In this document: positions 11,137 through 23,653 of the stretch, in pieces
Numbering within the stretch: the stretch's first letter is position 1
How the letters are laid out: the number at the start of each line of letters is the position of its first letter
Assembly (NCBI GenBank): GCA_963920765.1
Contig: OY987248.1
Location: forward strand, 4,808,539-4,872,538
DNA length: 64,000 bases
Reading direction: 5' to 3'
Source of the DNA: Ulota crispa
Lineage: Eukaryota > Streptophyta > Bryopsida > Orthotrichales > Orthotrichaceae
Position numbers and translations under genes: made by a program
Notes under the pieces: model-generated
What the model was told of the DNA's origin: nothing
Seen by the model: only the letters and a program-made list of their open reading frames with translations
Database searches by the model: none

Positions 11137-13179
11137 GAAATAATTGAATGTAGAACATGTGGTTTCAATTTTTTCTTTTTTGCTTTTTTTCCATTCTAGT
11201 TTTATTTAAATTAAGAAAAAAATGTTGAATAAAATGGTTATAGTTGGAAAGTTTGGGCTATTGATTAGACATGATACTCTTATCTAATTAGATTAACTAT
11301 TGTTGACTCAAATTTTGCAAAGATGAAGTACACCTTGAATAAATGGAATGAGATTTTTATGGAACCATAAATTACTAACATGACTTTTTTATTTCTCTAT
11401 ATATAGATATTTATAATAAGGAACAAGAAATGCTTGCATAACATCAACTTCATGTGTTTCTATGAAGTACCCCAATTTTTGCAAATCTTGGATGTATGGC
11501 TTCTTTTCTCTCGTTCCAAAATTTTAAGTGTCAAAGTCTAATTTATTTAAGATAGTGGACTAGTAGGCTAGTACTTAATTACCATCTATAATCTTCTTAT
11601 AACAACCTAATATAATTAAGTGGCGTTATTATCTTCTTACAACAACCTAATACAACTAAGTGGCGTATAAGTGACTATGCAACTATGCAACTAAGTTGGA
11701 TAGTAGTTTTATGTATTGAAAGCCCACACTAAAATGTTAAACATAATGGCAAGTCATCTTCATTCAACCTTAAAAAGCTCAAAATTAAAATGTCAAAGTG
11801 TTTTACAATTCAAGCATGATGAAGCTATTAAGTAAATACTCTTTTTATCAAAGATTGTCCTGGAACATGGACACTTTCAAAACTTACACACTAGTTCAAA
11901 GTATACATGATTCATGAAAAGTAAAATTTCCCATTATTATTCTTCAAATAACTTTGCCCTAGACTCCTTTGTACTTAATTCACAAATATCTCCTACATCA
12001 TGGTTCTTGATTTTTTAAAATTTGTTAAATTTTTCTGATCTTGTATTCCACTATATATAATTAAAAATGTATATCATATTTGATTGTAGAAGGTTTTAGA
12101 ACTAGAACAATTTTCTCTTGGGTAATTAAATTTGACAATTTGAATCCACTTTTGATTGTCCCAATCTTGAAATTGTACCATTAGAACTAGATGAGATTTT
12201 GTGAAGCAACATGCTCCTAAATCTCCCTCAACATCTAACATTCCTTCTATTTGATCAAATGCAAAAGAATTTCAATGACATTTTTATGTAAGTGCTCCCC
12301 TTAGGTTGATAGCAAAAGACCAAATACCTCTAATACGTTTGAGAACTCGAAAATACAAGTCACCTAAATATCACATCGAGTGATGCTTCTAGATCATGTC
12401 TCGTGCTTTTAAGTGTCCATACATTAAAGAAAATATAGCTATTACCATCCAATCAACAATCTCGCTCTTATACAATCATACACTAACCATATACATTTAT
12501 GTTGTGGTACGTACACCTTCAATACATTGGTCTTATATATGTGGCAAAAGTTCAATAATTATAACTTGACATTAAAAACATATCATTCTTTCAACATCAC
12601 CGTCGCCCTCGTTAAAAAAAATAAAGAAAAATTTAAATTTGAATTATCAACTTGTGGATATGATTAGTGAAAACAAGCCAAGACACACAAAACTTACAAA
12701 GCATTGGTGGTACAAATGAAAAATCTGGAGAGGACTGAGGAAATCCTTAAGTATAAGGGGTTTACATTTTGAAATTGATTTCCTTGTACAAATGGTGGCC
12801 TAAGCTCGAATTTTCTTGGATTTGGGCAGTGACCGACAAATAAATAAAAAAGATGGTGCTGCTGCTGTGCTGCAGTGAGCCGGGTAGTCAATAGGGAGAA
12901 GTTTGACCGGCTTCACTTATCGCATTACCTGCGCCTCTTCGAGTTCCCAGTTCCCACGCTCACTTACCACTAATCCACTAAATCATCCTTCCAGACTTTG
13001 ATTGAACCTATAGACTATACTTTGATTCTACAAAATAATTTCATATTAAAATCAAAATTCTATTATTTCTGTGTCATCACTATAAAATCACGATAAAAGG
13101 AAGGCAACGAAACATAACCAAAGAAAATTGTGCGCTATGTAATATTTCAATATTTAATTTTTGTTTAATGATGATCGTT
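11137..13179. other. Gene-free interval
   Basis: Two kilobases of AT-rich DNA. The only local features are a 40-bp tandem duplication at 11591-11670 and a small GC-richer patch at about 12800-12960, where no open frame with supporting splice sites could be built. Confidence 0.4.
11591..11670. repeat. 40-bp tandem duplication
   Basis: ATCTTCTTATAACAACCTAA and the following bases through GTGGCGTTATT are repeated immediately at 11631-11670 with a few substitutions (ATCTTCTTACAACAACCTAA). Two units of 40 bp. Confidence 0.9.
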
Positions 13180-13259
13180 TTAACCCATTAACAACTGAGC
13201 GACCAATATATGGGCGATTCCCAGTGTATTTGGGGACCTTCTGGTCGTTAGTGGGTTAA
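13180..13259. mobile_element. 80-bp TTAA-bounded inverted-repeat element
   Basis: The left end TTAACCCATTAACAACTGAG and the right end (other strand) TTAACCCACTAACGACCAG leave a very short interior. This is the smallest clear member of the TTAA/CCC type in the window and could fold into a hairpin. Confidence 0.55.
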
Positions 13260-13401
13260 AGAACATTGTACAAAGTAGATAATAATTCAAATTTCAAGAA
13301 ACAACCCAGGTTTCATTAATATTCATAAGGTCATGTGAACGCCTAAAATCAATCCTAGTATCCTACAAACAAATTCCATGCAAAAGAATTTGCCATGCAC
13401 A

Positions 13402-14770
13402 TTAACCCTAAAGGCCCAAGTGGTCCCTCAGGGGTCAAGTACAGTTTCGGTCATGTACCTATAGCTAAACTATTTTATGTGGTTTTCTGAAACTTTTATG
13501 GAAGATCGGGATTTCAAAAATCTACATGCCTAGGCATCTTTCTTTTTTCATTTTAACTTTTAGGGAATTACTATTGCAACACCCTAAGTTGCTAATGGGA
13601 TACCCCTATGAACCTGAAATGTGATTTTTAATACAAATTTTAAAATATGGATCAAAGATTTGTTTCACCTTTATCATTCTAAGGCTATATTCAAAAAAGA
13701 ATAGGTGTGCTTAAATTTGAAAACTAAAAATATAGGACTTTTGAGCTACTTAATGCAAAAACAAAATAAAAAATTAGCATTTGTGCAATAACACTTCAAC
13801 AAAAAAAAAAATTGTCATGTTTTCTTTCAAAGAGGTGGTAATGCTGTGATTGAATGAATGAAGGACCACTTGAATACATCAAAAATAGCATTAAATGTCA
13901 AATTTCATGATAATGGGGGTGTCCCTTTAGCAATTTAGGGTGTTGCTCTAGTAATTCCCTAACTTTTATTGAAGAAGATATGCATGAATAATTGAAAAAA
14001 CAAGGGAGAAGCAAGCAGCCCAAAAAAAATTGTGTTTTTTAAAATAAAAACTTGAAAGTGGTTCTTTAGATTTTTACATATGTGGGAAGCTTTGAATCAT
14101 TCAGTTTTGATTGATGAGATAAAAGTTATGAGAAGTTTTAGTTTGGAAGTAGGTATGGGACTCCCAAATCTCCATTTCTTTTGCCCCTTGTAAAATTTGG
14201 TGCTTTACTTTTTTGAGCTCTTTGCATATTTGTTTTTGACTCTTTTTTTCCCAAATTGCAGTAGATTAATATTCCTTGGTTTTCACCATTTGGATTAAAG
14301 TAATTCAAATTTCTGAATTTTACATAAATTCTCCAATTTTGCCTAGCATATATGCAAATTTCATGGCCTTACGGTATTGCAGGATTTTACAAAGTATGAT
14401 CCACACCTCCAATTCATTTGAAAATTCTCCCACACATACCTAACTTGGTCTTCTACATGGAAAAAGTAAACCTCAACTTTGCATTGAGCAATTTTTTTGA
14501 TATAGGAGCCATCAAAGGCTTCTGAAATTTTTGGGCAGCTAGGTTTTTTTTTTTTTTTTTTTTTTACTTTGCATGTCAATATCTCACTCCTCTACTTCTA
14601 GAATGAGCTGAAATTTTTCCCACAAGTACCTCCCATAGTCTAGGGCAAGATCTTATGGTTGGATTTCCAAAAAAAAAAACAATTTTTCCTACCATTCCAC
14701 TTATTCCCCCAAAAGTGACAATTTTCAGTAACTTTCAGAGAAAAAAAGGGCTTGGGCCTTTAGGGATTAA
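13402..14770 (+). mobile_element. TTAA-family element, copy 3, carrying a nested MITE
   Basis: The left end is TTAACCCTAAAGGCCCAAG and the right end is GGGCCTTTAGGGATTAA. Removing the nested element and one target copy (13563-13968) leaves 963 bp that aligns by eye with 122-1055 over most of its length: GTACCTATAGCTAAACTA at the left, then TCCTACATGG, then AATGAGCTGA at the right. There is no transposase reading frame. The nested insertion shows this copy was in place first. Confidence 0.7.
13563..13959. mobile_element. Mutator-like MITE with perfect 9-bp target duplication
   Basis: The terminal inverted repeat is GGGAATTACTATTGCAACAC at the left and, on the other strand, GGGAATTACTAGAGCAACAC at the right. 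TAACTTTTA occurs directly on both sides (13554-13562 and 13960-13968), a perfect 9-bp duplication typical of Mutator-like elements. It lies inside the TTAA-family copy at 13402-14770, whose sequence resumes without loss. The 397-bp interior has no coding sequence. A diverged relative lies at 17932-18374. Confidence 0.85.
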
Positions 14771-15092
14771 CAGACAAGGTAACTATCAAATGGCTATGGG
14801 TTGTATGATGCAATGTGAAGTATAATCCAAGAGCATCGTAGATTGCAATTCAAGCATGATTTGGAACTATGTCATTTCGAAGCAATCACTAAATTTTCTT
14901 TGCAACACGATACTTGTTAATTTGGAAAAACCATCAATTTTGGGACTTTCAAATTTTATGCTAATTCCTTCAAGGTCTTATATCAATGATGGAAGATCTT
15001 GAAAGAGTTATCACAAAATTCACTCTAAATTTTAAAAGCATTCTCACAAACACAAAATTCAAAAGTTCCAAAATTGGTCATTTTTTTCCAAA

Positions 15093-16014
15093 TTAACCCT
15101 TAAAGGACCAAGAGTTTGTTTAATAGCCACTTGAGAACTTGGGTAGGATCATAAGGGGTTAATTTTTATTGGATGTTCTCAAATTTTTTACAGAAGGTGC
15201 AAATATGTATCCCCAAGTGGAAATGTCATTTTCTCTCCAATCAGATGCTTGATTCAAAAGTTATGCTACCCAAAAGAATTTGAGCACCTTGGGGAGTTTG
15301 GGCATCTTTGGAGAATCTTATGTTAAAACTCTCATTAACTTTTGAGATTTGGCAAATATGTAACTAAGAAAACATGGTGCACAATTGTCAAAAAATAAAA
15401 TAAATTGAGCTCTCACATCAATTTTTAAAGGGAGTCAAATTTTGTTAACTATGTTAAAGCAAAAATGTGTCCTCTAATTTCAGGCCCTATCATCTTTCAA
15501 TTTATAAATCCAAAGCTCTTGAGTATTTTTTTCACATATTTCAAATGTTTGTCTCTAACTTTTTACCATTCCAATTTCAAGTAAAAGAACTTTTCATTGC
15601 ACAAGAAATCATGAAAGAATGACTATTAATGTATTGCCAATTCCCTTAACCTCCTTGTCATACAAGGCCAATGTTTTAGAATAAACTAGATTCTATATTT
15701 ATTTGCTTCTAAATTTTTTCATGAGTGAACCTAACATCATATACTTGTGAATGGTCTAAACTCATTTTTGTGTAGAGCAAAAAATTTACCCTAGGAAGGC
15801 TCAAAGTCTACTAACCTTATTTTGCTGGAATGGAAAAAGGTTGTTTTTCTCATTTCAAATGTTATAATCAATGGGCTGAATTTGTTTGCTTAACACACTT
15901 TTGTACAATTGAAATTCGAGAAAAAATACATATTTCAATTATGGACAATGCATTGAAAGTTGGCAATTTCTGAGATTTATTCTCAAAAAACACCCTTGGT
16001 CCTTTAGGGGTTAA
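15093..16014. mobile_element. Candidate TTAA-bounded element (922 bp)
   Basis: The left end TTAACCCTTAAAGGACCAAG and the right end (other strand) TTAACCCCTAAAGGACCAAG are an almost perfect 20-bp inverted pair. Another inward TTAA end occurs at 15159-15162 (ATAAGGGGTTAA), so a 70-bp element 15093-15162 is an alternative reading. The interior differs from the 934-bp family. Confidence 0.5.
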
Positions 16015-16307
16015 CAAATATTTGTTTCTTACTACAAAATCCTTAATCAAAATTTGTATGTTTATTAGTAGATCTTGGAACTTTTTTAAATTAAGGGTAA
16101 AAAAACATGGCATGCATTGCATTTTTCCTCATTAATAAGATTTGGATGCAATCCATCTTAAGTTATAATGCAATCGTTCAAAGGTAATTGTTTGGCAATT
16201 GCAAAGCCATTAGAAAAGCATTTGTATTTTACAAAACTTTATATAAAAAATTTTGTACATTTTTATACAACATCTACCATGAAATAAACATTCTACACAT
16301 TTTGTAT

Positions 16308-17224
16308 TTAACCCCTAAAGGACCAAACAGTGTTTTTTGGTACCATAGCAATTTTGAGCAGGCTAGTACTTACAAAATTATAAATAAAATTTCACAATTT
16401 CTCTAGGGATGTGTATCTTAGGAGTAGCTTTCCAATGCAAGAGAATTCAAACCCTTCCAATATGTAAAAAATAAAGTTATAATGGAACATGAACTTTTCT
16501 TTGCATGGGGAAGCACAGGCACATTTATTTACATTGTAGTTGAAATTTTTGGATCTTGCCCAAATGTTGAGGGGGAGAGCTATCTCCTTGTCACAATTTG
16601 ATCCAACTTCATTCCATGAAGACAATTGTTTAATTTTGCTTATTGCCCTTTATTTCATCTTTGTTGGAAGTGACCCAATGTTGATCAAGCTTGTCAAAAC
16701 CACAATTTTCAACTTGTTTTCTATTCTTCTTCCTTCCTTTGAAACTAGCTATTAAAACCTAAAGTTCCACCATTTTCATTTTGAAAATATTATTGAATGT
16801 GTGGGCACTAAAAATTGTTGAATAAACAATTGTGTATGAGAATTTTCTTGAAGCTAGTTTCCTATTGTATATGTTCTCCAATTCAAAACCTTATGAGACT
16901 TTTTACAAATATGACTAGCTTTATTACAATAGTTAATCTAAAGGAGTTCAAGCAAAAAGGTGATATCAATTGGCTCAAAAGCCTCCCCAAATTAGAGCTG
17001 CTTTGAATTTGAATGCCTTCTAAAAAACTTTCTCACCTCAAACCCTATAATCTTGCAATTTGTACAACAAATGTATTTAGTCTTTTTACTATAACATAGA
17101 GGAGTAGTATAGTACAAGATGTTATGGCAAATTGCACCAAGATTCCATTCTCAAATTTTTTTGCTTTTGCTATCATTATGACTCATTTTGAGTGTTTTTT
17201 GATGAAATGAAATTTAAGGGTTAA
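16308..17224. mobile_element. Candidate TTAA-bounded element (917 bp)
   Basis: The left end TTAACCCCTAAAGGACCAAA is a strong family terminus. The proposed right end AATTTAAGGGTTAA is weaker. The length is close to other members. Short ORFs inside have no recognisable domain. Confidence 0.35.
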
Positions 17225-17931
17225 TAGAGAATTATACCATGAGACAAACAACCAACTGTTTATTATACTACTATATAGACTTGCATTTTGCATGAGATGG
17301 CTATGCGTGGATAACGCAACATACCTCAAAAGTTGTAGATACTTTTTTGAAATAAATAAATATTCATCTATAAAATAATTACTTTACAAGTTAAACATAG
17401 GATGATTTTTCAAAAGTTTGATAAGTTTTACCAAAGGAAAATGAAATTTTTGTGCAATTCTAAGCAAATTTCCTAATAGGAAATTTAGAAAAAAAATTAC
17501 TAAATTCTCAACCTGCCTTTATGTGCATTTTCTTCTCCATCCCTCTTTTTGAATTTCAAATTTGAGTGACTGGCACACCCAATGCTTGTCCAATGCTTTA
17601 TAATAGAGAATAGTAAATTATAGGTGTTAATAGAGAATTATCTTGCATGACACGCGTGGGCCTTTATAATATAAAAGTATGAATTTGTATGCACAATTTC
17701 AAATTGGGAGGCGTCAAATGTAGCACTTGTTACTATGTTCATGCGGTGTACTTAGTGGATGGCCCCAACAAACTTTTTTTTGCAATGGTCTTCAAATCAG
17801 CATTCCTCCCCTTTTGAAGTGGAGGTTGTAGACCACTGAATAACAATGATACGCCTTTTCATTACCAAAGCATCACTGCATGTAATCGACATCATGCATC
17901 GTACTCAATATCTCTAAATATATAACTTATA

Positions 17932-18374
17932 GGGAATTGCTAAAGCCACACCCAAAATTGCTAGCACCACACTTAAAATTGTTAATGTCACATTCAAAAT
18001 TGTTAACACCACACACTTATAAGCATGTATTTTGTAGATTTAATATACAACTTTTCATTCAAGTGGTCCATAATTCATTCAATCAAGGCATTACCACCTG
18101 CTTGAAAGAAAAATAAATACAATTTTTTGTTGAACTTTTATTGCACCATTGCTATTTTTTTAATGAATTTTTGTTTTAAATATTTCAAAAGTCCTTTATT
18201 TTTAGTTTCAAATTCAAGCACCTCCAATTTTTTGAATACAACATTAGAATGATAAAGGTGAAACAAATCTTTTGATCCAAATTTAAAAAATCAACATTAA
18301 AATCTCACAGTTCATGCTCAAAAGACACCTTGAGGTGTGACGTTAGCAATTTTGGGTGTGACTTTAGCAATTCC
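17932..18374. mobile_element. Mutator-like MITE, second copy (about 443 bp)
   Basis: The left end GGGAATTGCTAAAGCCACAC and the right end (other strand) GGAATTGCTAAAGTCACACC form a long inverted repeat related to the element at 13563. Flanks TAACTTATA and TTACATATA agree at 7 of 9 positions, compatible with an aged 9-bp duplication. The left part also has internal reiteration of AAAATTGCTA/AAAATTGTTA. Confidence 0.65.
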
Positions 18375-18585
18375 TTACATATATAGCAAAATAAATAGCA
18401 TCTATTATACATAAAAGAAAGTGTGTTTTTCCTTTGTTATTGATAATTTAATTTGTCTATCTTCCCATTTGATGATTCATGATTGGTCGGAGCTCAAGGA
18501 GTGAGGAAAGGGAGGAAATGGCAAGGAGAGAGAGAGTGGAGCATCCGACTTGCTAAATGGGTTTATTAAATGAGTTTCATTATAA

Positions 18586-18627
18586 GGTATTGGGTGTCAG
18601 GCATTGGGTGTCAGGCATTGGGTGTTT
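18586..18627. repeat. Three tandem 14-bp units
   Basis: GGTATTGGGTGTCA, GGCATTGGGTGTCA and GGCATTGGGTGTTT follow one another directly. They lie in the reverse-oriented copy of the dispersed repeat also seen at 9660-9990. Confidence 0.9.
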
Positions 18628-18865
18628 GTCAGTCATCCAAAAATTTGAAATTTAAAAGGTGTGGAAGGAGAGGAAAAGGCAAGGAAAGAGACAATGGAAC
18701 ATTTAGCTTACTCAATGGGTTTATATTAGTACATGTATGATAAGAATCTAGATTTTGCAACACCTATATTAGTTAAGTAAAAATAATTTTGAAAGGCAAT
18801 GAAGGTGACATGAATGTTCTTAGTAAACAAAGAACCATTATTAGGCCAAAGCAATGTCTAATTAC

Positions 18866-19768
18866 TTAACCCCTAAAAGGACCATTGTCCACTTGGGGGA
18901 CAATTGAGATTTTGGGCATGTACCTACATTTTTACTAGTTTGCAAGATTTTGTGAAACTTTTATAGAAGGTGAGGAATCCAAACACCTCTATGAGGACTT
19001 AATTATTTCTTCATTTTGACATTCAACGAAGAAATTATGCAAGAATTTATCAAAACTAGGAGAGGAGGGGCACTTTGAGCAAGGCCTTTCTTTCATAAAT
19101 GGGCGTTGACTTCAAAGCCGGTTAGCCTTTAGGGGCACAAGGTGTGGCCACTTGGGCAAAGGGGAGTGGGGTGGAAGGGGCTAATCTTGGAGGACACCTA
19201 GCCCTCCATTCCATATGTTTTTTTGTAAAATTTGGAAATTCAAAATTTTTGAGCAACTTGTGTACTTTTTTTTTATATCATCTTTCTAAAGTTGTAGTAG
19301 ACTAAGATTCCTTAGCTTTTGTAATTTGAATTATGTGTGATATGGATTTTTGAGGTGTATATAATGCCTTCAAATTTGCATAGTCTAATTGCAAATTTAT
19401 GACCTTCCAACATTGTAAGAATTTTCATATGTTGTACTCCAATTTATTTGAAAATTCTCCCACACAAACTTAACACGGTCTTGTACATGGAGGGATTAAA
19501 CCTCAACTTTGTGTAAAGCATTTTTTTACTATAGGAGTGGTCAAAAGCTTGTCATGCATGAAGGGATTTTTTTAGTTTGGATGCCAATATCTCACTCTTC
19601 TTCATCTGAAATGAGCTGATTATTTTCCTACAAGCACCTTCCGTAGTCTCAGCCAATCTCCTATGGTTGAATTTTACTAAAAAAAATTCCACCTTTTTAC
19701 TCATTCCCCTAGAAGTGGCAATCTTGAGAGACTTTTACCAGAAAATGGGCTTGGACTTTTAGGGGGAA
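18866..19768 (+). mobile_element. TTAA-family element, copy 4 (about 903 bp)
   Basis: The left end is TTAACCCCTAAAAGGACCAT. The right end is GGACTTTTAGGGGG followed by a degraded TTAA (GAAC). The interior matches 122-1055 and 13402-14770 in order and orientation (GGGCATGTACCT, TTCATTTTGACATT, CTTGTACATGGA, AATGAGCTGA). It is non-coding. Confidence 0.65.
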
Positions 19769-20480
19769 CATGAACTTAAGTCATTTTCAAAAACAAATCC
19801 ACAAAAAAGAGAAGTGATTTTGACCTTGGACAAGTTCCAAACACGCCCAAATATTGCTACGTGGCCTAAATAACTTGAACATGAACATCAGTATTTTGTA
19901 CCCATTTTTAATCAAACAATATCTACATTACAAAGACTTTCGAAACTACTCCCTTTTGGAAAGCGAATGAATAGTAACAATCTGAATCAACTTGGATTCT
20001 CGTAATCTTGAGATTGCACTCTTGAATCTTAATGGAATTCTTTTTAGTCATTTGGTTGGTTGTTCAAATGGATTACACAACTACAAAGGAATCTTGACTG
20101 TAATTTTGTGCAAAAGACATTTTTTTGTTGCCTATCTCAAGGCACTTACTAGGATAATTGACCACACTCTCGCTAAATTCAAGCAAACTCTTACAAATAA
20201 AACTTCAAATAGCTACCAAAATGTGAAAGCTAAAGTGTAAAATTCAAAGAAATTAGCAGTGCTCTGAGCCCACTTTAGGCCCACTTTAGGAAAGATCAGA
20301 CCGCAAGTAATGAGGCTTTGTATCAAGAGAAGCTTTCCTAAGGAAGCATGAGTAGATACCTCTGAGCTAGTGTTACAGAGACAAAGCCTCTTGCTAAGTT
20401 GCTTGTTTCTGAAATGGCAAAATAAATTCCAAAACACAAAAGTACAGGTAAGGAGATGAATAGTTACATGCATGCCATCT

Positions 20481-23400
20481 TCATTTTTGATTCAAAGTCA
20501 TTGCCACGCCAGCAGCAAAGCGTGTCAATTTGATGTTGAGTTCTGCAACAATCTTGCTTACGTCCATAGAAATGTCTGGCGGACTCACCACACCTCTGTT
20601 GCGCTGCAGGACAGCCAACATGAAGAAATGCATATCAGACACAATTTGTGACACATGCGTTTCAAGTTTGCAACACTTCTCAAAACATCCACAGTAAAAT
20701 AAAAATAATGAATTAAGTAAAATGAAATTAGAGCCTTGCTAGAGAAACAACCATAGAAATGGCAAGATAAATTATTTCTATACTAAGGCTGTGCCATCGA
20801 GAATATAACCTCATTCATTGGATTGTGTTCAGGCAAGGGTCCAAAAAGACACAACAACACTAAAGAAGAGCAAGATTATAAAATACAATAGAACCTCTCT
20901 AACTGACTCTAACTAGAACTGGGGGTAGGATATGCACTTAAACATGTTATTCGTTGATAAAGGTCGACCTTGATATGGATTTCCCCAAGTCATTAATTAG
21001 CCATGACAAAGTTCTTGTCCAGAAGACACCAAAATTATTGTACAAAAGCCCATTTTCAATTTCTCCCATCGCATGGAAGGAAAGTAGCAATGTTTGTAAG
21101 TTTTTTGGTATGAATTCAGGTGGTTTCCGGTTCTCTTGAATTAGAATAGATGTGAAAGTGATACATTACTCAATTACTCAATGTGAGGGAACCAAGCCAA
21201 ATTATTCAATTATCCATTACAAAGATTATTCAAAGTTAAAACCAAGAAGTTACTGTTCATTTATGCAGCTTACACAGTAAACTTTTTAGATAGGTTCTAC
21301 TTTACAGCCATACTCTCCATACATAATGCTTAGTTGCCACCGGGCCTTCATTGCAGTATTAGGACATGAAAGGCGAGTGTATGGTTTAGCAGCAGCACTC
21401 ACTACTGTTTGTGACGAGACCTTCCTGACAAGCGTCGTGTCGTAGCCTCGCACATGAGCCACCGTCTCCGCCATGGTAGCTCGAGAGAGACGGTCTGGCC
21501 CTCCGATATTCAAAAGCAGATGCATGGGATGGAAGTGCTGCTGCACTGCGGCGAGATAATGCTTTTCCATGAGGAGCTGAATGGCCTGCACCACGTTCTT
21601 CACGTACACCGGGCATCGGTACTCGTCTTCAAAGAAATCACCTCCTGCTCCACTCGACAGCACACCATCCATCCACTACAGAAAACAAACCAAAAAAAAA
21701 AAAAAAAAAACCAGTATTTAAATTAGCCCTACGAACCTACAATCGTTGTGCACAAATCATCTCAAATAACGAACTCTCCAATTGCACATTCATTGTATAT
21801 ATCTTGAGAATCTGTCAAGTTGTGTACACAAAGATATATCAACAAGGGAAGACTGTCAATTTGGTCATTTTTTTGTCAATAAGGACGCTTTTCTGTCAAT
21901 TTGGACACATTTAGTCAATTAGGACGTGTCAATTTGGACACTATTTCCTTGTAGTATAGTTTCTGTGGCAAGCAGAGAAAATTTGGGTGAGAAACAGACC
22001 CAGTTTTTCTATTAAATTAGATATGAGTGCATTTACAGGCACATTTGTCATTCTTTGAGACAACGACAATAGAGAAGGTTAAGTGTGCATCAATGCGTGT
22101 GGGGTAATTTCAGTAAAATCTTTACAGACTTGCTATGAAAGTGGAAAACTGGAAGTTGATGCTCACCTGGAGGGGAAGGGTTTTGGGAAGTGGGATAAAC
22201 GGCTGAGGTCCATAAATGATGCTGCTTCGCAAAATGGCATAATGCTTGTAGTTGGACTGAATGTAACTCTCAGCTGCCACCTTTGTCTCCCCGTAAGTGT
22301 TCACAGGCTTGGTCTCGTCACTTTCCTTGTAAAACGGCTTCACTCCTTCATAGACTGCCACAAGCACGTTTCACAATGTCACCAGGGCAGGATTTTCCAA
22401 CGTAAATGTTATTCAAACACATGAGTTGCAAGAATGAAAATGGTCAAAGACTCTTCCAAGCAATATTTGTAGATAGCTATGAGGGAATTTGATGCAAAGT
22501 CCCGCTGTTCGGAGTCTAAAGTGCAAGAGGCTTTACATCAAAATTTCGTTACGGTTATTCCTTAGCCAGCATAAAGATCTGGCATTATGTGTAAGGCATC
22601 TGCCTCTTGAAAAAAATCTGTATGACAAATACCATCTACCCTCAAAATGCAGAGGAATCATGTAACCACTTCTTTACGTTTCAAGAGTAGCCTTGACTCA
22701 TGATTAAGATTGTACTGATTCCACATTCAGTAATTCATGACTTGGCATTCAAAAAACACGTCTTTTAGAACATTGGAATCCTCTCCCAAATGGACACAAG
22801 ACCCATCCTCAAAAAAGAACTACATTCTTATAATGAAAACCACCTGAAATAGTTGAAAAGCTATGGGAACGGATTTCCTCTACTTGTACATATACGTTTT
22901 GTTGCAGTCAAACATGTTTCTACGATGCAAGTCTCATGGTTCAAGCGCAGTTTAGATTTTGTCATTTTCAATTCCAACAATTCATACCTTATTCATACAG
23001 TCTCCAAAAATCACATATTTCATAGTGTAGGAATCGGAAAATCCCACCAACATTACGTAAATTAAGAAAAAAAAGTTGTTTGGAAACCAGCTTGAAGCCA
23101 TGGGAATGGAGTTTCTTACACCAACTAGAAAAAAGAGTTGCAAGTGGAGAGTTCGGGTAAAGAGCAACCTTGGTCAGTTGAGAGGTGAATCAAGAGTGGT
23201 GGCGGTGCAACATCCAAGGCATTAAGCCATTGCACCAAAACGGAAGGAACATTGATGGCCATAGCTGCTTCTGGATCTTGCTCACAAGCACGAGGTACAG
23301 AGACAGCCGCGCAGTTTATCACGACATCCGGCTGCGCCCTCCACATCCCAACATGAAAGCAAATCAGCCCTTCCATACTCCCAAGTCCCAACAACATTTA

Positions 23401-23653
23401 TCACCAAAGCCAATGCACGTTTGCAAAAAAGACTTACGGTCGAAATCTCGTCCAATCCATCGCCGCTGCGAAGATCCAGATGAAAGGCCTGCACATTTGG
23501 AAGCTGGTGAGCCGGGGCAGGGTGCGAGTTGTAGGTGTACGCCAGTGTGTAATCCGATGATGCCAGCGCTTCTAGAATGTGAAGCCCCAAGTATCCCGAG
23601 CCCCCAACCAGCAAGATCGCTTTCTTCTTCTTCGCCCTTCCTGCCTGCTCCAT
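20481..23653 (-). CDS. RmlD/MAT2B-type extended short-chain dehydrogenase, five exons, 320 aa
   Basis: Exons on the minus strand are 23653-23438, 23331-23169, 22354-22167, 21675-21403 and 20603-20481, joined by GT-AG introns of 106, 814, 491 and 799 bp. The 963-nt sum is in frame from ATG to TGA. The protein has an N-terminal Rossmann nucleotide-binding motif GGSGYLG (G17, G20, G23), a VINCAA stretch in exon 2, the SDR active-site pair Y147-x3-K151 (TYGETK), and FRCPVYVK-like EYRCPVYVKNVV in exon 4. The length is close to human MAT2B (334 aa), the regulatory subunit of methionine adenosyltransferase, which shares this fold with dTDP-4-dehydrorhamnose reductase. Whether the plant protein is an enzyme or a regulatory subunit cannot be read from sequence. 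I chose the ATG at 23653 over an in-frame ATG at 23695 because it gives the usual short N-terminus before the Rossmann strand. A CACTA-type MITE lies in intron 3. Confidence 0.88.
21842..21955. mobile_element. Short CACTA-like element in intron 3 of the dehydrogenase gene
   Basis: It starts ACAAGGGAAGACTGTCAATT and ends, read from the other strand, ACTACAAGGAAATAGTGTCC. GTCAATTTGG-type subterminal repeats occur four to five times inside. The same structure with better-preserved CACTACA ends is found at 60736-60854. Subterminal repetition and CACTACAAG termini are features of CACTA (En/Spm) transposons. It lies wholly within an intron and should not affect the protein. Confidence 0.6.

Noticed and set aside
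12800-12960. GC-richer patch as a possible exon
   Set aside because: No frame of useful length, and no donor/acceptor pair consistent with neighbouring sequence.
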